From NCBI RefSeq assembly GCF_019279795.1, contig NC_056748.1:614296741-614360740 (forward strand): DNA of 64,000 nucleotides. Direction: 5' to 3'. A program made the position numbers and the translations under genes. The stretch is from Protopterus annectens (Eukaryota > Chordata > Ceratodontiformes > Protopteridae). Of the stretch, positions 9,940 to 21,398 are shown piece by piece (positions within the stretch are counted from its first letter, which is position 1; each line of letters opens with the position of its first letter). The notes beneath the pieces were generated by a model. It was not told the origin of the DNA, searched no databases, and saw only the letters and a list, made by a program, of their open reading frames with translations.

Positions 9940-12065
9940 CTATGGGCCCTGTTGTCGTCCGCAACGACTGCCAGCTGCTGCTGTTGCTGGCATACGCCCA
10001 CGTCGACGCCTCAACCGTCCACCATCACTCTGGCTCATAGACATGTAGTTGTGGAACCGGTCTAATATGTCCCCACAATGTCTGTCTATGACATCGGTGA
10101 AATTATGGATGACAGCCGCAATGTCACGCATACTGTCAGTCATGGCTGTGCGACATGCTGTCAGCTCCCTCAGACCCTGTCTGGTGTATCATTCCATACG
10201 TGACTGTGCCTGCATGACAGCCCAAAAAATAGCTGAGGTTGTAAGACCTCTGTGGGCACGTCTGACAGGGGCAGTACACCCACGGATGCTCCCACGAGAA
10301 CCCCTGGACATCTGTCTGTGTGGTACCATCTCTGGGCCATGCCCATGGCTGCTGTGTGGGGAGGCATGTGCCACAGATACCACATTACCCTGGTCAATGC
10401 CCACTGTATGCTGTCCATCACCTAGGGACATTGGTGACAAAGGGTGTATTGGCAGGATAACTGTGTGCATTGATGGGGTCGACAGCTATATACTGTCAAT
10501 CGGCTGACCAGTGGTGGACCCTGGCATACCTTCCTGTGCCATTACACAGATGTCATCATTATCAGTACCCATGGCACCTGATTCAGGTTCCCTGCTACAT
10601 GAAACCAGAGCAGCACCAGAACCTGTGGGAGGGAAACAGGAAACACAGTTTACAATGTCTACACATTACCAGTGATGCACACATCCACACATGCACAGTT
10701 CCAGACATGCACACATGCACACGTGAACACATGCACATGTGCACACGTGCACACATGCACACGTGCACAGGTGCACACATGCACAGGTGCACACATACAT
10801 ACATGCACAGGTACACACATGCACACATGCACACATGCACATGCACATGCACATGCACACATGCACAGGTGCACACATGCACACATGCACAGGTGCACAC
10901 ATGCACGTGCACAGGTGCACATGCACACATACACGCATACATGCACACAGTTGCACACAATTGTACACTACTCAGTATGCGTGATATCAACACACAGACA
11001 CAGACACACCTACACACATGCACAGGTGCACACATGCACAGGTGCACACATACATACATGCACAGGTACACACATGCACACATGCACACATGCACACATG
11101 CACACATGCACACATGCACACATGCACAGGTGCACACATGCACACATGCACAGGTGCACACATGCACAGGTGCACACATGCACACATGCACACGTGCACA
11201 GGTGCACACATGCACACATACACACGTACACATGCACACAGTTGCACACAATTATACACTACTCAGTATGCGTGATATCAACACACAGACACAGACACAC
11301 CTACATGCATACAAAGAGCACTACTAAGTGAGCCTAATATTACTATTACTATCAAGACTGTTACAGGTATTGTTAATACACACTCACCAGCATGGATAGG
11401 CTGCATTGCTGTTACACCGGAGGGACCTGCAGACGTGAAGAAACTAATGTCAGTGGGCACAACTGTGCCATTGTTACTGAGTATGATACAGGTCAGTAGT
11501 ACAACAGTCACCTTTCACAGGTCAGCTGCTAATATTGAGGATATCACACTTGCACATTAAATACTATGGTGACAGCTACAAACCAAGGCCACACCTCACA
11601 CATGCATTAACTACCAGTGTACACAACAGTCAACTGTAGATATGGCATATTACCTGCACGCTCACTGTCTTGCTGCTGCGTGGCTCCAGCCTCCATCATA
11701 ATGCATGTCTGCTGCTGTTGTTGCTGGCGGACTGGAGCCACTACACTCATGAGTAGTCCCTCCAGTCTGGTGAGTGGGGGATGTGTAGCCACCCCACCAC
11801 CTGTGGCGACCTGTTGCCTGTGGATATCCGACGCACGCTGACGGACATTTCTGATTAAATCACTGCAGTGATGTCATACCTGCTCATATGTCCTATTATG
11901 CGTGCCCATGTCATTTACCTGACGGACCAGGTCTTGCCACAGTGCAGCCCTCTCCTGCTGATTCTGGCTGGTACGGGAAAAGAGTATTGCATAATCCCGC
12001 ACCAGGCTCTGGTGTATCTCCTCATCCTCGGCTGTGGCGTAAGCGGGATTCCGCGGGTGAGCCAT
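9940..12065 (-). pseudogene. Harbinger-type Myb/SANT-like gene A, three exons, decayed
   Basis: Harbinger transposons encode, beside a DDE transposase, a Myb/SANT-like protein that binds the element ends and helps the transposase enter the nucleus. Exon 1 (12065-11654) starts MAHPRNP and holds the helix pattern EDEEIHQSLVRDY...LWQDLVRQVND...NRTYEQV-HHCSDLIRN, followed by a Gln-rich stretch. Exon 2 is 11426-11388 (acceptor GTCTGCAG, donor GTGAGT). Exon 3 is 10622-9940 (acceptor CCCTCCCACAG), ending in an Arg-rich GGRLRRRRGR tail. Both introns are phase 1 and the exons sum to 1134 nt, a multiple of three. Three in-frame stops break it: TGA at 11874-11876, TAG at 10486-10488, and one at 10189-10191. 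No transposase ORF is found nearby. Assignment to Harbinger rests on domain pattern and neighbour gene B. Confidence 0.65.
10665..11320. repeat. CACATG-type minisatellite with two higher-order copies
   Basis: Units such as GCACACATGCACAGGT repeat throughout. Two larger blocks are visible: a 75-bp non-repetitive segment beginning GTTGCACACAATT occurs at 10950 and again at 11241, each followed by ATCAACACACAGACACAG. The repeat lies in the second intron of Myb-like gene A. It creates long overlapping open frames on both strands that are not genes. Confidence 0.9.
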
Positions 12066-12370
12066 GTACCTGAAAAAGAATATAACCTGATATCAGCAAT
12101 ATATGTCAGCAGAATTTGGCACACATACTACACTTGCTACTCGACTGTTATGATACAACATATCTCACATATATAGCATCTGTCTGTCTATTGGTGGATA
12201 CACATGTAAATGGCCAGGTATCAGTGCTCAGCCAGCAACTGTGCAACAGTACCTGGCACACTCCATACAACATACTACTAAACCTCAGCAGTCAGAACAC
12301 TGATTCAGGTCCAGAGCACCTCCTCACTCTGGGGGTTTGTATCTAGGTACTGTATGGCCTACATCATCAA

Positions 12371-13235
12371 CTATTGTGAGCTGACCACACACTAATTGCC
12401 CTGGATATACATATCCCACCTCCACCACCAGCACAAATGACTATAGTGAATAACATTGCAGATGCAAACTTTACACTTTGTAAGAGTGACATGGTATCCT
12501 TTCAGCCCACTGGACCAGTGGCAGATACAACCCACAATGCTGACCCCTACACAAATGCTTTCTACAGACATCTCTGAGAATGCATGGATCATGCAATCCC
12601 ATATATGACCAAGACACTCTCCACAAAGGGACAGCATCCTGTCTGGTGGACCCCAGCCATAGACAGATTGTATTACAAAAGATGGAAGCTACTGCAAGAC
12701 ACAGCATAATTCCATAAAGGGAAGGCATGTCTGAGCAGCACTAGTAAGGGTCTACTTTCCATCATACAAACATCCATGATCAACATTGAGAGGGAAATCA
12801 AGAGGGACACTACAGATAACCAGAAGGCCTTCTTCAGTTATGTTAGTAACCTGGTCAGAATCCATCCTCCATGCCCATAGTTAGTACACAACAACAAATA
12901 TTTCACTGACACCACAGATATTGACAACATTGTGGCAGACAGGTTCAGTGCAGGTGTCACCCCGCCCTCTCCCCCAAAATAAGACATAGTTATCCCAGCT
13001 GACTATAACCTCCCTGTTATCACAGATGTCCAGGTGAGTGCCGCCCTCATGAAAGCAGAATACACAACATGACTGGGACCTGATGGTATCCCCAGTTACA
13101 TGGTACATAAACTCTGACAGGAGCTAAACACACATATAGAAGTGCTATGTAACACTAGCCTGACTACAGGATATGTACCGGTACACTGGCGCACAGCAGC
13201 AGTGGTTCCACTCCACGAAGGAGGCACCTCAACAT
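12371..13235 (+). mobile_element. CR1 LINE copy 6, endonuclease-RT linker, decayed
   Basis: Frames on the + strand read SDMVSFQPTGPVADTT, HPVWWTPAIDRLYYKRWKLL, DNQKAFFSYVSNLV and SLTTGYVPVHW, in the same order as in the 5282-8355 copy. It starts just inside the endonuclease C-terminus (CELTTH corresponding to SDHELIS) and stops in the proximal RT. Several stops are present. Its 3' end runs straight into an AATAC microsatellite, so it lacks the usual CR1 tail. Confidence 0.8.
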
Positions 13236-13290
13236 ACCAATACAATACAACACAATACATTACACTACAATACAATACTATACAATATGC
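13236..13290. repeat. (AATAC)n microsatellite
   Basis: About ten imperfect copies of AATAC/ATACA directly follow the CR1 fragment. Confidence 0.9.
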
Positions 13291-14414
13291 TATTGCCCCT
13301 GGGACTACAGCAGTATACTGTTCTGCTACCCTGACCATTGTGCACATTTGGTGTGATGGTACCTGCTGCTGTCACACAGTTACACAGGGTGACTCATATG
13401 GCATATTACCTATCTGACTAACATTCAGCAGGGGTATGTGTGACATGTACTCATGGGGAGTCTTGCTTCTTAACACTGTGTGGTTTATTGCAGGGTATGT
13501 CTTATCTGTGGGTAGGAACTTTTACCTACACATGTGCTCTCTATTGCAGTGGCATGGATGACACACAGCAGTCATTTAGGTTGTGGATGGTGTGAGGTGT
13601 TACTATGGTTGTTGGACATCTGTCATGGGTGTGACTTACGTATGTAAATCCAGGAGTGGTAACCTCTATGTGGGTATGTGTGTACTCTGTGGTGTTGTCA
13701 GTCACTGTGCATTGGTAATGTGTTTGAGTGCATTGTCACAGTGTTGTACATGTCACTGTGTCCTTCTCCATATCTGTAGCTGTCATGTGAGCTCCATACC
13801 ATGGCATCCATTATGTGGTGTGGAGGGGTACACCGACCTACATGTCCATAGCTGACACACCATGTCTGCTGACACATACCATGTGCAGGTATTCCAGGAA
13901 TAGTGTGCCACTGTGAATATCATTGGGGGCACTATTGTACATATTTATGACCCTGTTCACCCCTTACACATGCAGTGGTGGGCAGCCAATCACAGGTATA
14001 TCAACATGTTTGTCTACCATACTGTATACACACACTAACATACTGCTAAACATACATAACTGTGAAACCTACTTTGTACATTGCACTACAACCTACAGTC
14101 AACCTACATTGATATGTGCACATAGATGCTCTCACATACAGATGTATGTACAGCCTTCACTGATAGTTGCTGTATGTCCCCTGCCCTTTACACATCTTCA
14201 TATACATATGGATACAGACCAATGACACATATGGAGGGTTCACAGTATGTAGACCTTTATAGTATTACTTTACATTGCCTGTGTTTGTCACAGCTGCTTG
14301 TGTTGCCATCTGGTTTTCTGTCCTGCTGCTCCACTTCTCAGTTGTCAGCTTTCAGGTGGCTGTTGCTGAACAGTTTTGTTTGTGTCTGCTTAATTTCAAT
14401 TTTCTCTGTCTCTG

Positions 14415-14445
<31 letters not shown>

Positions 14446-15960
14446 GTCTGTCTGTCTCTCACGTCCTCCTCAGGGTGCAATGAAAGTATTGCATGTATGG
14501 AATGGGAGTACAGCATACTTTTGTAGGTATCTGCATATGTCCATGTGATGGCCTCTGCACCAATTGTTAGCCAGCATTTGCTAATTGCATGCAGCCAGTT
14601 GTGTACTTATTGCAGTTCTCACTGTGATTTCAGAGCAGTGCTATAAAAAGGTATGTGAGATAGGCGTAGCCCTTTCAGATTTTAACGGCAGGGACCATGC
14701 TGGTATGCTGTGGACAATGTTCTGTGAGTGTAAAGGTTGGTATCTCTCTTATATTTCCAGCTGTGTTGTAGATTAACATTCCTCCATTCATTTCTCCAAT
14801 TTCCTGTACTAACTGTGTATGTACACTGACACCTACAACTACTAATACTGTTAATGTGTGTGTGTGTGTGCTTTCCTTTCACTTTTGCTTGCACTTTGTT
14901 GCTAAGGCTTCAATATTTGTCCTTTACAGTCACTACTTGTATGCCTGCTAGGTGTCCTGACTGTAGTGTGCTGCTGTGGCTTTCCTATTTTCCATGTACA
15001 TTCACACCTTGGAATGCTTGTTATATCTGCTAGGGTGTTACTGCATGCAGTGTGGTCTGGCCATGGTGTGGGCCTTGACATCTATTAGGGTATTTGAGAA
15101 TGCTGCTGAGCAGGCCCCAGAGACTCTCAGGTTCATCTGTTATCCGCCTCATGGAATGGTACATATCAGTGGGGTACACCCATTAAATTGTCTGGTATGC
15201 TGCAGTTGTGACTGTGGGTTAGCATGAGCATATGTATTACTACACTTATTCTGCCATGCAAGTGGTAAATACTTTCAGGACTCCATAGTTACCATTGCAT
15301 GTGTTGTTACACCTTTCTGCCTACTGTTTGTACATTTCACATGGAGTCTGTGGGGCATCCCTGCAAGTCATTCACTGTTACTATGTCTACGCTCTTAACT
15401 ATTCAAATATGGTGGTGTCAGACCTCATGTGTACAGACATTTGCAGGTTGTCCACATTTCCGCCTCATATTTTGGTCAATATCTCATGCACAGCTTTTTC
15501 TGGCAAATCACTCTGGGCTCAAGTCAGAATATAGTGACAAACATTCAAGTTTCAGACTTCATACCCTTCCAAACATCTCACAAAATGCAGACCCTGTTAC
15601 TCTCTGAACTGTCTGCGTTTGTTGTAACATTATTTGTAATGTGTCCCTGGTTTTGGGCCTTTGCTCCACATATTTTATTACTTGGTCCAGATGTGTTCCT
15701 GTAAGAGGTTGTGGGGTATGGGCAGTGATTATCCTGCTGTGAGTATGTGTGTGGCTTGCAAGGTGCTACAGTGACATTATTACCTACTAGCTACCAACTA
15801 GCATGGCTGTTTCTGTTCACACACTACTATTATGGAAATTCACTAGTTTTGACAGTAATTCTAAATGACATGCTTTGTGTACTACACATCCTATATTCCC
15901 TTTACATTTATTCCTACTATTACATGATATATTTATTTTAGCACAATGTTCTTGTATAAC
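13291..15960. other. 2.7 kb without recognisable genes
   Basis: GT-rich and moderately repetitive sequence. Short frames on both strands show no domain I know, and I searched without success for a DDE transposase that could partner the two Myb-like genes. It contains a CT-rich microsatellite at 14398-14462. Confidence 0.5.
14398..14462. repeat. (CT)n / (CTGT)n microsatellite
   Basis: CTGTCTCT units turn into a pure CT run of about 22 bases and then CTGT units. Confidence 0.9.
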
Positions 15961-16030
15961 AGTCATGGCTTAGTGGTAAATCATGCAGACTAGTGTTTCC
16001 AAGGTCCTGGGTTCGGGACTGCCAGTGGGA
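15961..16030 (+). other. tRNA-like sequence (SINE head or tRNA pseudogene)
   Basis: An A-box-like TGGCTTAGTGG lies at 15966-15976 and a B-box-like GGGTTCGGGACTG at 16010-16022, with tRNA-like spacing. The acceptor ends pair poorly, so an active tRNA gene is unlikely. Two more such sequences occur within 3.7 kb. Confidence 0.5.
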
Positions 16031-16080
16031 TTTTATTTTGCTTCTGAACTGACTACAGGACCTGTCAATCAAAGTGACTA

Positions 16081-16201
16081 AGGCACTTTTAAGCAGTTGT
16101 AACCGGGTTAGCGCTGGTTTGCGTGGAGCTCACGCATGCGCACTGGCGTTTAGCTCCGCGCACACACTCGCACACCCACTTACAACCGCTTAAATGTGCT
16201 T
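16081..16201. repeat. Imperfect foldback palindrome, 121 bp
   Basis: Arms at 16081-16102 and 16180-16201 match in inverted orientation at about 19 of 22 positions (AAGCAGTTGTAA against TTACAACCGCTT). Inside is a second, GC-rich inverted pair, GCGTGGAGCT and AGCTCCGCG. It could be a small foldback MITE or the end of the transposon carrying Myb-like gene B. A similar GC-rich core (AGCTCCGCGCA) recurs near 19208. Confidence 0.7.
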
Positions 16202-16805
16202 ACTCTTGCGCACACCCACGCTATTTTCTTTGAAAGAAATGAAAATGGGGAGACAGGAAAGTGGTGAAAAAGGGGTCACAAAGAGGGTAAGACAGTAGGG
16301 AAACAAGCTTGCGTTTTGCAGGAGGGATGTAGGTAAGGCCCATAGCTGCCCATTTCTTCATCAGCAACAGCTGTGCATGTGTTTGTAATTTGGTGTGACA
16401 TTTGATATCTTCCACCCCTGAGAGAGGTGTAAGGACAACAATAATACTTGTTGTCCAGCCAATTGTAATTGATAGTTTCCATGTCCAGCAGACATGTGTG
16501 TGGAATGGGCAGCTATGTATGGGGCACAATTTTTTTGTGGGTACAGAGTGCCCTTTTTTTTTTTTTTTTTTTTTTTGTTCAGGTGAGATTGGTATGTCAG
16601 GTGAAGGAAGTCGGTATAGCTGGGGAGGTAGGTTGGGTAGGTCAACAGACAAGACAAACAAGACGCATACAGGGGCGGTGTATGACACGTGTGGGGGGGT
16701 TACACAATTGACGGGGATGGAGGTTTGGATATCCAGAGCCCATGAGCCCACAGATGGCAACAGTGGAACTGATATCCCCACCCATGGGCAGTTGCCACTG
16801 TTCCT

Positions 16806-18834
16806 TCACTGCCCAGGATGGGGCTGTGCTGGGGGCTGTGTAGGCCGGGCAACAGGCATGCCCGTAAGTTGTGCCACCTGTGCCTCAAGCTGGCATAGGG
16901 GCTCAAGAACAGAGTCCCGTATCTCCCTACGCCCCACAGTCCGGATGCTACGGAGGGTGAGTGGTGGTTCTCCTCCGGCCACGATTGCAGAGGGGGGACG
17001 GGCCCCATCCCTTGCAGTGCTTCCACCTGCAGGTGGCACAGGGCCACTGGAGGAGGGTCCAGACTGGGCACTAGTGCCAGGTGCACTCGCCAGCTGAGGT
17101 GGGAGAGGTGGGTCCGCTGGAACCCGCCTTCCCTGTCGTCCTATGTTTTGCATTATGTCATGACAGTTTGGGTTAGTAACATACAATACCATTCGCAATT
17201 AGTTGTAACAGCATGCATTAGTATTCCCATTAACCAGACACCCAGATATTCACACCATTGAACAGCGAGCATAACACATGCATAATTTAAACAGCAATAC
17301 ACAGTCCAACAACATGCAGGTTTGATTGATGGCAACAGGCCATCAGGTTTGGATGTATGAACAGGGCAGATGCATCAACGGACATGCAAATATTTATGAC
17401 CCATCAGGACAAATGTCCAGGGGTGTTAATTGTGATTGCACATACCATTTTCACGTGGAATGGATTATATGTGGTTATAGGGTGGGGTGAAGAAAATATT
17501 ATTAACACCTTCGAATACCAATACATATGCTGTACATTTCTAATAGCTACAGGTATATACACACTACTGTTCTAACTACAGTTTCCTATATGATAACTAC
17601 TTCAATTTGGTGATAGGACTGTTACTGCTACATCAATATACATTTTATTGTTATTAATACACGTTCATATCTGGCTTTGTTCAGCTACATCATCCTGCTA
17701 CATTTGCTTTATATAGCTATAGACAACTGTGGATGTTTGATATTTCAGACAATCATACTATCTGCATATTGCAGACTGAGAGCAACATATCCAGATTTTG
17801 GGATACACATTCCAGCTGCAGCAACACTTTGGACACATTTTGCAGTTTGGTTCTACTTGTCACATTCATTTCATTCAGTACTGACTGCAGTATACTTTAT
17901 ATAGGGGTTATTACTAGTTTATTGGTGGATTCATAACTCTTTCTCACACCCTCTCACTTGTTTTCATTTTACTATTCAGGATGGTACTTACTTCTAGGCT
18001 TTATTGACATGTTTTACCTGTAGTTATTACAATCCTTTCCAGCAGTCTCACTTCTGTCATGTTTCAGTATTTCAACAGGGATATATTTCACACATGTGAG
18101 TTGCTCATCTTCTGCAGCTGTACTTTTCAGCCTGCTGCAGGTTGTGCACTATGATATTATAGGTGGGGCATCTTTATTTCAGACTTTATTTCAGACATTT
18201 TCATTTTTCTGTTTGGATTTCAGACTGCAACACACTTTTGTAATCAAGCAATACTTGCAAACACTTTTACACTGTTACTTGCACATTGTATTACTTAGTG
18301 ACTACACTGCACTCTTTTGCTAACTGTCATACTTTTATATTTCTTTACAGTTACTGGGAGTGGATTACTGACCTGCCTGGTGGCGCAACCGCACCAGCCT
18401 ATCGCCATAGGCTCTGCAGTTCGCAGAACGGACACCTGCAGCTGTAATATAAATTAAGTAATATTGGAATACACATCTCCATAATATCAGCTAATTGAAT
18501 TTCTTACATACATAATTAAATGTAACTTACTCAGTAGTGGGGCGTTGGGCATTTGCCGGGCCTCCTGGATCCAAAGGTTCAATTGGTCCTGCTTGCGTCT
18601 CTTCAGGTCCGCATGGTGGTGACGGACCTGCTCACCAGTCCTTGGAATCCCTGTGGCACTGGTAAGATCATGAGCCAACCGGTCCCATGCCTCAGCCCTA
18701 TATGCTCCCCACAGGACCTGGCCCTGCATGAGTTGGGCCTCATGATTGTGGACTAGGAGACAGACCATGTATCTGGACTCCTCAACGCCCCACCTCTGTG
18801 CTCGAAAGCAACTACCCTCACCTACACCTGACAT
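16806..18834 (-). CDS. Harbinger-type Myb/SANT-like gene B, three exons, intact frame
   Basis: Three exons on the minus strand join into one open frame of 235 residues. Exon 1 is 18834-18531 (donor GTAAGT), exon 2 is 18441-18373 (acceptor TTATATTACAG, donor GTCAGT), exon 3 is 17140-16806. Lengths 304, 69 and 335 nt total 708 nt, and both introns are phase 1. Exon 1 holds a Myb/SANT-like helix set: RWGVEESRYMVCLL, then EAWDRLAHDL, then RTGEQVRHHHADLKRRK, with tryptophans at the expected spacing. Exon 3 is Pro/Ala-rich and ends in a heptad-like LEPLCQLEAQVAQLTGM. Such proteins in Harbinger elements bind transposon ends and escort the transposase. No transposase is visible nearby. A domesticated host gene is possible but less likely in this setting. 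Confidence 0.6.
17141..18372. other. Intron 2 of Myb-like gene B
   Basis: AT-rich sequence of 1.2 kb between the exon 2 donor and exon 3 acceptor. I see no nested element or coding motif in it. Confidence 0.5.
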
Positions 18835-19025
18835 TCTGGCTGCAAGTCAGTTCTACAATCGTTTATGCTGTGTATTCCCGCCTATATGGCTTATATATGC
18901 TGTTTTTCCCGCACTTATCTGTGATTGGCCATTTTGGAATTGTATCCACTTCACAAAACCTGCTTTGTCATGCTCCACTTTCTATTCATTCCTATATATT
19001 TGCTATTACTGCATTTCTGAGTACA

Positions 19026-19095
19026 GCTGTCGTAGCTTAGTGGTTCAGTACCTTGACTATGGTGCATGGTATCCTGGGTTCGAACCTGGCCACTG
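19026..19095 (+). other. tRNA-like sequence (SINE head or tRNA pseudogene)
   Basis: GTCGTAGCTTAGTGGTTCAG (A box) and GGTTCGAACCTGG (B box, 19078-19090) are about 45 bp apart, followed by CACTGC and a T run at 19097 that could act as a pol III terminator. This is the best preserved of the three tRNA-like sequences here. Anticodon-arm pairing is not convincing by eye. Confidence 0.55.
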
Positions 19096-19267
19096 CTTTT
19101 TATATTTTATGACTGTCTAGACAGGCTAGGGGGTGTGTCTGTGTAAAGGCAGTTTTGTTACAGCTTGCTCAACGTTGCCCGCCGGTTAGCTTGTTAGCGC
19201 GGTGCGCAGCTCCGCGCAAACGGGGTGCGCTGGCTTACGCCTTATTTGGCTGTCAGCACGCATAGTA

Positions 19268-19462
19268 CGCTCAGCTCAGCTAGGGGCACACAGTTTCAGC
19301 GTGTTAAACCACGGCTCACCTACGGGCACTCATTGTGCACCTGTTGAACCATTGCTCACCTACGGGCACTCATTTTGCACCTGTTAAACCACTGCTCACC
19401 TACGGGCAGATGCACTCACCTTGTTAAACTGTAGCTCAGCTATAGGCACATCTCGCATTTTT
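19268..19462. repeat. 40-bp minisatellite, about 4.5 copies
   Basis: The unit contains GTTAAACCACNGCTCACC followed by TACGGGCACTCATT and TGCACCT. Clear units start at 19303, 19343 and 19383; diverged flanking copies have AGCTCAGCTAGGGGCAC and AGCTCAGCTATAGGCAC. Confidence 0.85.
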
Positions 19463-19600
19463 TTATTGTTTTGTTACCTCACATTTCTTCAAAATAAATG
19501 GACTAGTTCATTACATTTTACATAAAATGTGATTTTATATGTGTACATGTTTGTCAGGGACTTGTTTTGTGCTTATTTTTCTAAAAATAAAAGTTGGTGT

Positions 19601-19668
19601 TGTGGGGGCCCGAACCACGAGTGCCTGCTCTTCAGCTGACGTCTCTACCGCTACGCTATTGCTTCTTG
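19601..19668 (-). other. tRNA-like sequence, minus strand
   Basis: On the minus strand TAGCGTAGCGGTAGAG (A box) and GTGGTTCGGGCCCC (B box) are correctly ordered. It could be a SINE head or a tRNA pseudogene. Confidence 0.5.
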
Positions 19669-19995
19669 GCTTACTTTACACATTTAGTTCTTATATGCTT
19701 TCCCACTGACTGCTAACTGTAGCTGCACTATGGGCACGCCCGCGCAAACGAGCGCACTCACGGGCAAACATCTTTACAATTTGAAAAAATATATAACGTG
19801 TTCATTTATATATTTTCTGTTCATAGTCTGTGGGGGCATGTGTTGTGTTGTGTTTATTCAGATTTCCGTGGACTCTGTCGTGGGTGTTTACTTTGGGCAC
19901 TTTTACTCTTCTGGGGGCATGTCCGCTTGCAGGGCTCGGCCTACGGACACGTCCCCTACTGTCTTACACGGACCGTGTTAGCCTTAGGTGTGATT

Positions 19996-20085
19996 CAGCA
20001 TGCTCTCATGAATATGCAGAGCATGCTGACATCACTCCATTTAACTGCAGCCTCCGTGTAAGAGTTATAACTCTTACACGGAGGC
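19996..20085. repeat. Two adjacent hairpins, one a perfect 36-bp palindrome
   Basis: The first hairpin has 11-bp perfect arms (CAGCATGCTCT at 19996-20006 and its reverse complement at 20018-20028) and an 11-nt loop. The second, 20050-20085, is a perfect 36-bp palindrome whose left half is GCCTCCGTGTAAGAGTTA. Related CTTACACGGA sequence appears at 19963-19975, so the palindrome may have grown by inverted duplication of a local segment or be a fused pair of transposon ends. Confidence 0.85.
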
Positions 20086-20631
20086 TTCGTGAATCCTGCC
20101 TATAATATGTTGATAAAAGTTGTGGACATTGTGTTGTCTGTTTATATAACATTTTTTAACACTTTCAATGCCATATTCATTCAGTGTCACTGTGAAGAAA
20201 GAATCAACATCTGAAGTGACAAAAATGTTTGCTCCTTATTCATTGAATGCCACATAAATAACTGATGAAAAATCACTGCTATCCTTCATATAACTGTGAG
20301 AGTATTGTGAAATCCCAGTCCATGTCTTTTCTAGAAAGCAGGCTATGGGTCCAGTCAACCATCTTGTATTAGATACTTTGGGGTCTCACTGGCAGAAATG
20401 GGAATGATAGGGTGTAAAATGTAAAAGAAATTTAAAATATCTATATGCAATTCACATTTCAGGTGTGTACCCCCTACCTGAGTGTTTAGTAGTTTAATAA
20501 TGTGCTCAACTCTTTTTCTATGAATAAGTTCTTAGGTTTCATTATCAGATGGAAAATGATTCACCGTATCCAAATAAAAATGTTTATTCATTACTATGAC
20601 AGCTCCTCCATTATCAGATGCAGCAGTATGA

Positions 20632-20966
20632 TATGTCACAAGTGAGATGTTACTGCAATTATGAACCTGTGAGCAGGGTTTTCACTCTGTGACATTATTG
20701 GTGTACCAGTGCCATATGTCACAAGTGAGATGTCACTGCCATTATGCTCCTGTGAGCAGGATTTTACACTCTCTGACATTATTGGTACACCAATGCAATA
20801 GTATAATGATATGTCACAAGTGAGATGTCTCTGCAATTATACTCCTGTGAGCAGGATTTTACACTCTGTGACATTATTGGTGCACCAGTGCAGTAGTATG
20901 ATATGTCACAAGTGAGATGTCACTGCCACTATACTCCTGTGAGCATGGTTTCACACTCTGTGACAG
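20632..20966. repeat. Approximately 90-bp tandem repeat, four copies
   Basis: Each unit contains ATATGTCACAAGTGAGATGT, a short ATTATNCTCCTGTGAGCAGG block, and CACTCTGTGACATTATTGG. Units begin near 20632, 20718, 20811 and 20903. Copies differ by small indels and substitutions. Confidence 0.9.
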
Positions 20967-21398
20967 TATGTTGACAGTAGTTTCAGTATATATGATAACA
21001 TGTCAGTGCAGTACTTGTGCCACGTGTTAATATGATCATCTATTATAAAAGTATGGTGGAGAACATTAATACACAATTGTGTGGAGTAAATGCCTTGGCA
21101 GTTGTTATTAGTAACAGTTATGAGACTAATAACATAGATCAGATTGCTAAGATTTTTCTGATTGTCATGTTCTGCAAGGAAAGTGAGGTCTGAATTGAAG
21201 TATATTTAAAGAACTTTGTCCATGCCATACTTTAAAGAAAAACATTTTGCAAAGTTAGTTTTAATGCAAACTGAAAGCTGATATGTATTTTTTAAACTTT
21301 TTATTTAAAGTGAAAAACGCATTTTGATAACCAGGAACTTTACTCTGTAGTATGATTGAAAATAACTCTTGAGTTTGTAATGTGTTTTTGATTAACAG

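Noticed and set aside
9476..9964. 162-codon minus frame as a gene
   Set aside because: It overlaps the end of Myb-like gene A in another frame and shows no domain.
10470..11331. Long His/Cys/Thr-rich open frames on both strands (up to 285 codons)
   Set aside because: They come from a CACATG-type repeat that is open in several frames at once and lies in an intron.
13291..15960. Harbinger DDE transposase expected next to the Myb-like genes
   Set aside because: I looked for conserved DDE blocks on both strands and found none.
16540..16580. T run of about 22 bases as the tail of a minus-strand retrocopy
   Set aside because: Upstream sequence on the minus strand is the 3' side of Myb-like gene B, with no sign of an unspliced or spliced cDNA and no target duplication.
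19026..19095. Functional tRNA gene
   Set aside because: A and B boxes are good, but acceptor and anticodon arms do not pair well enough by eye.
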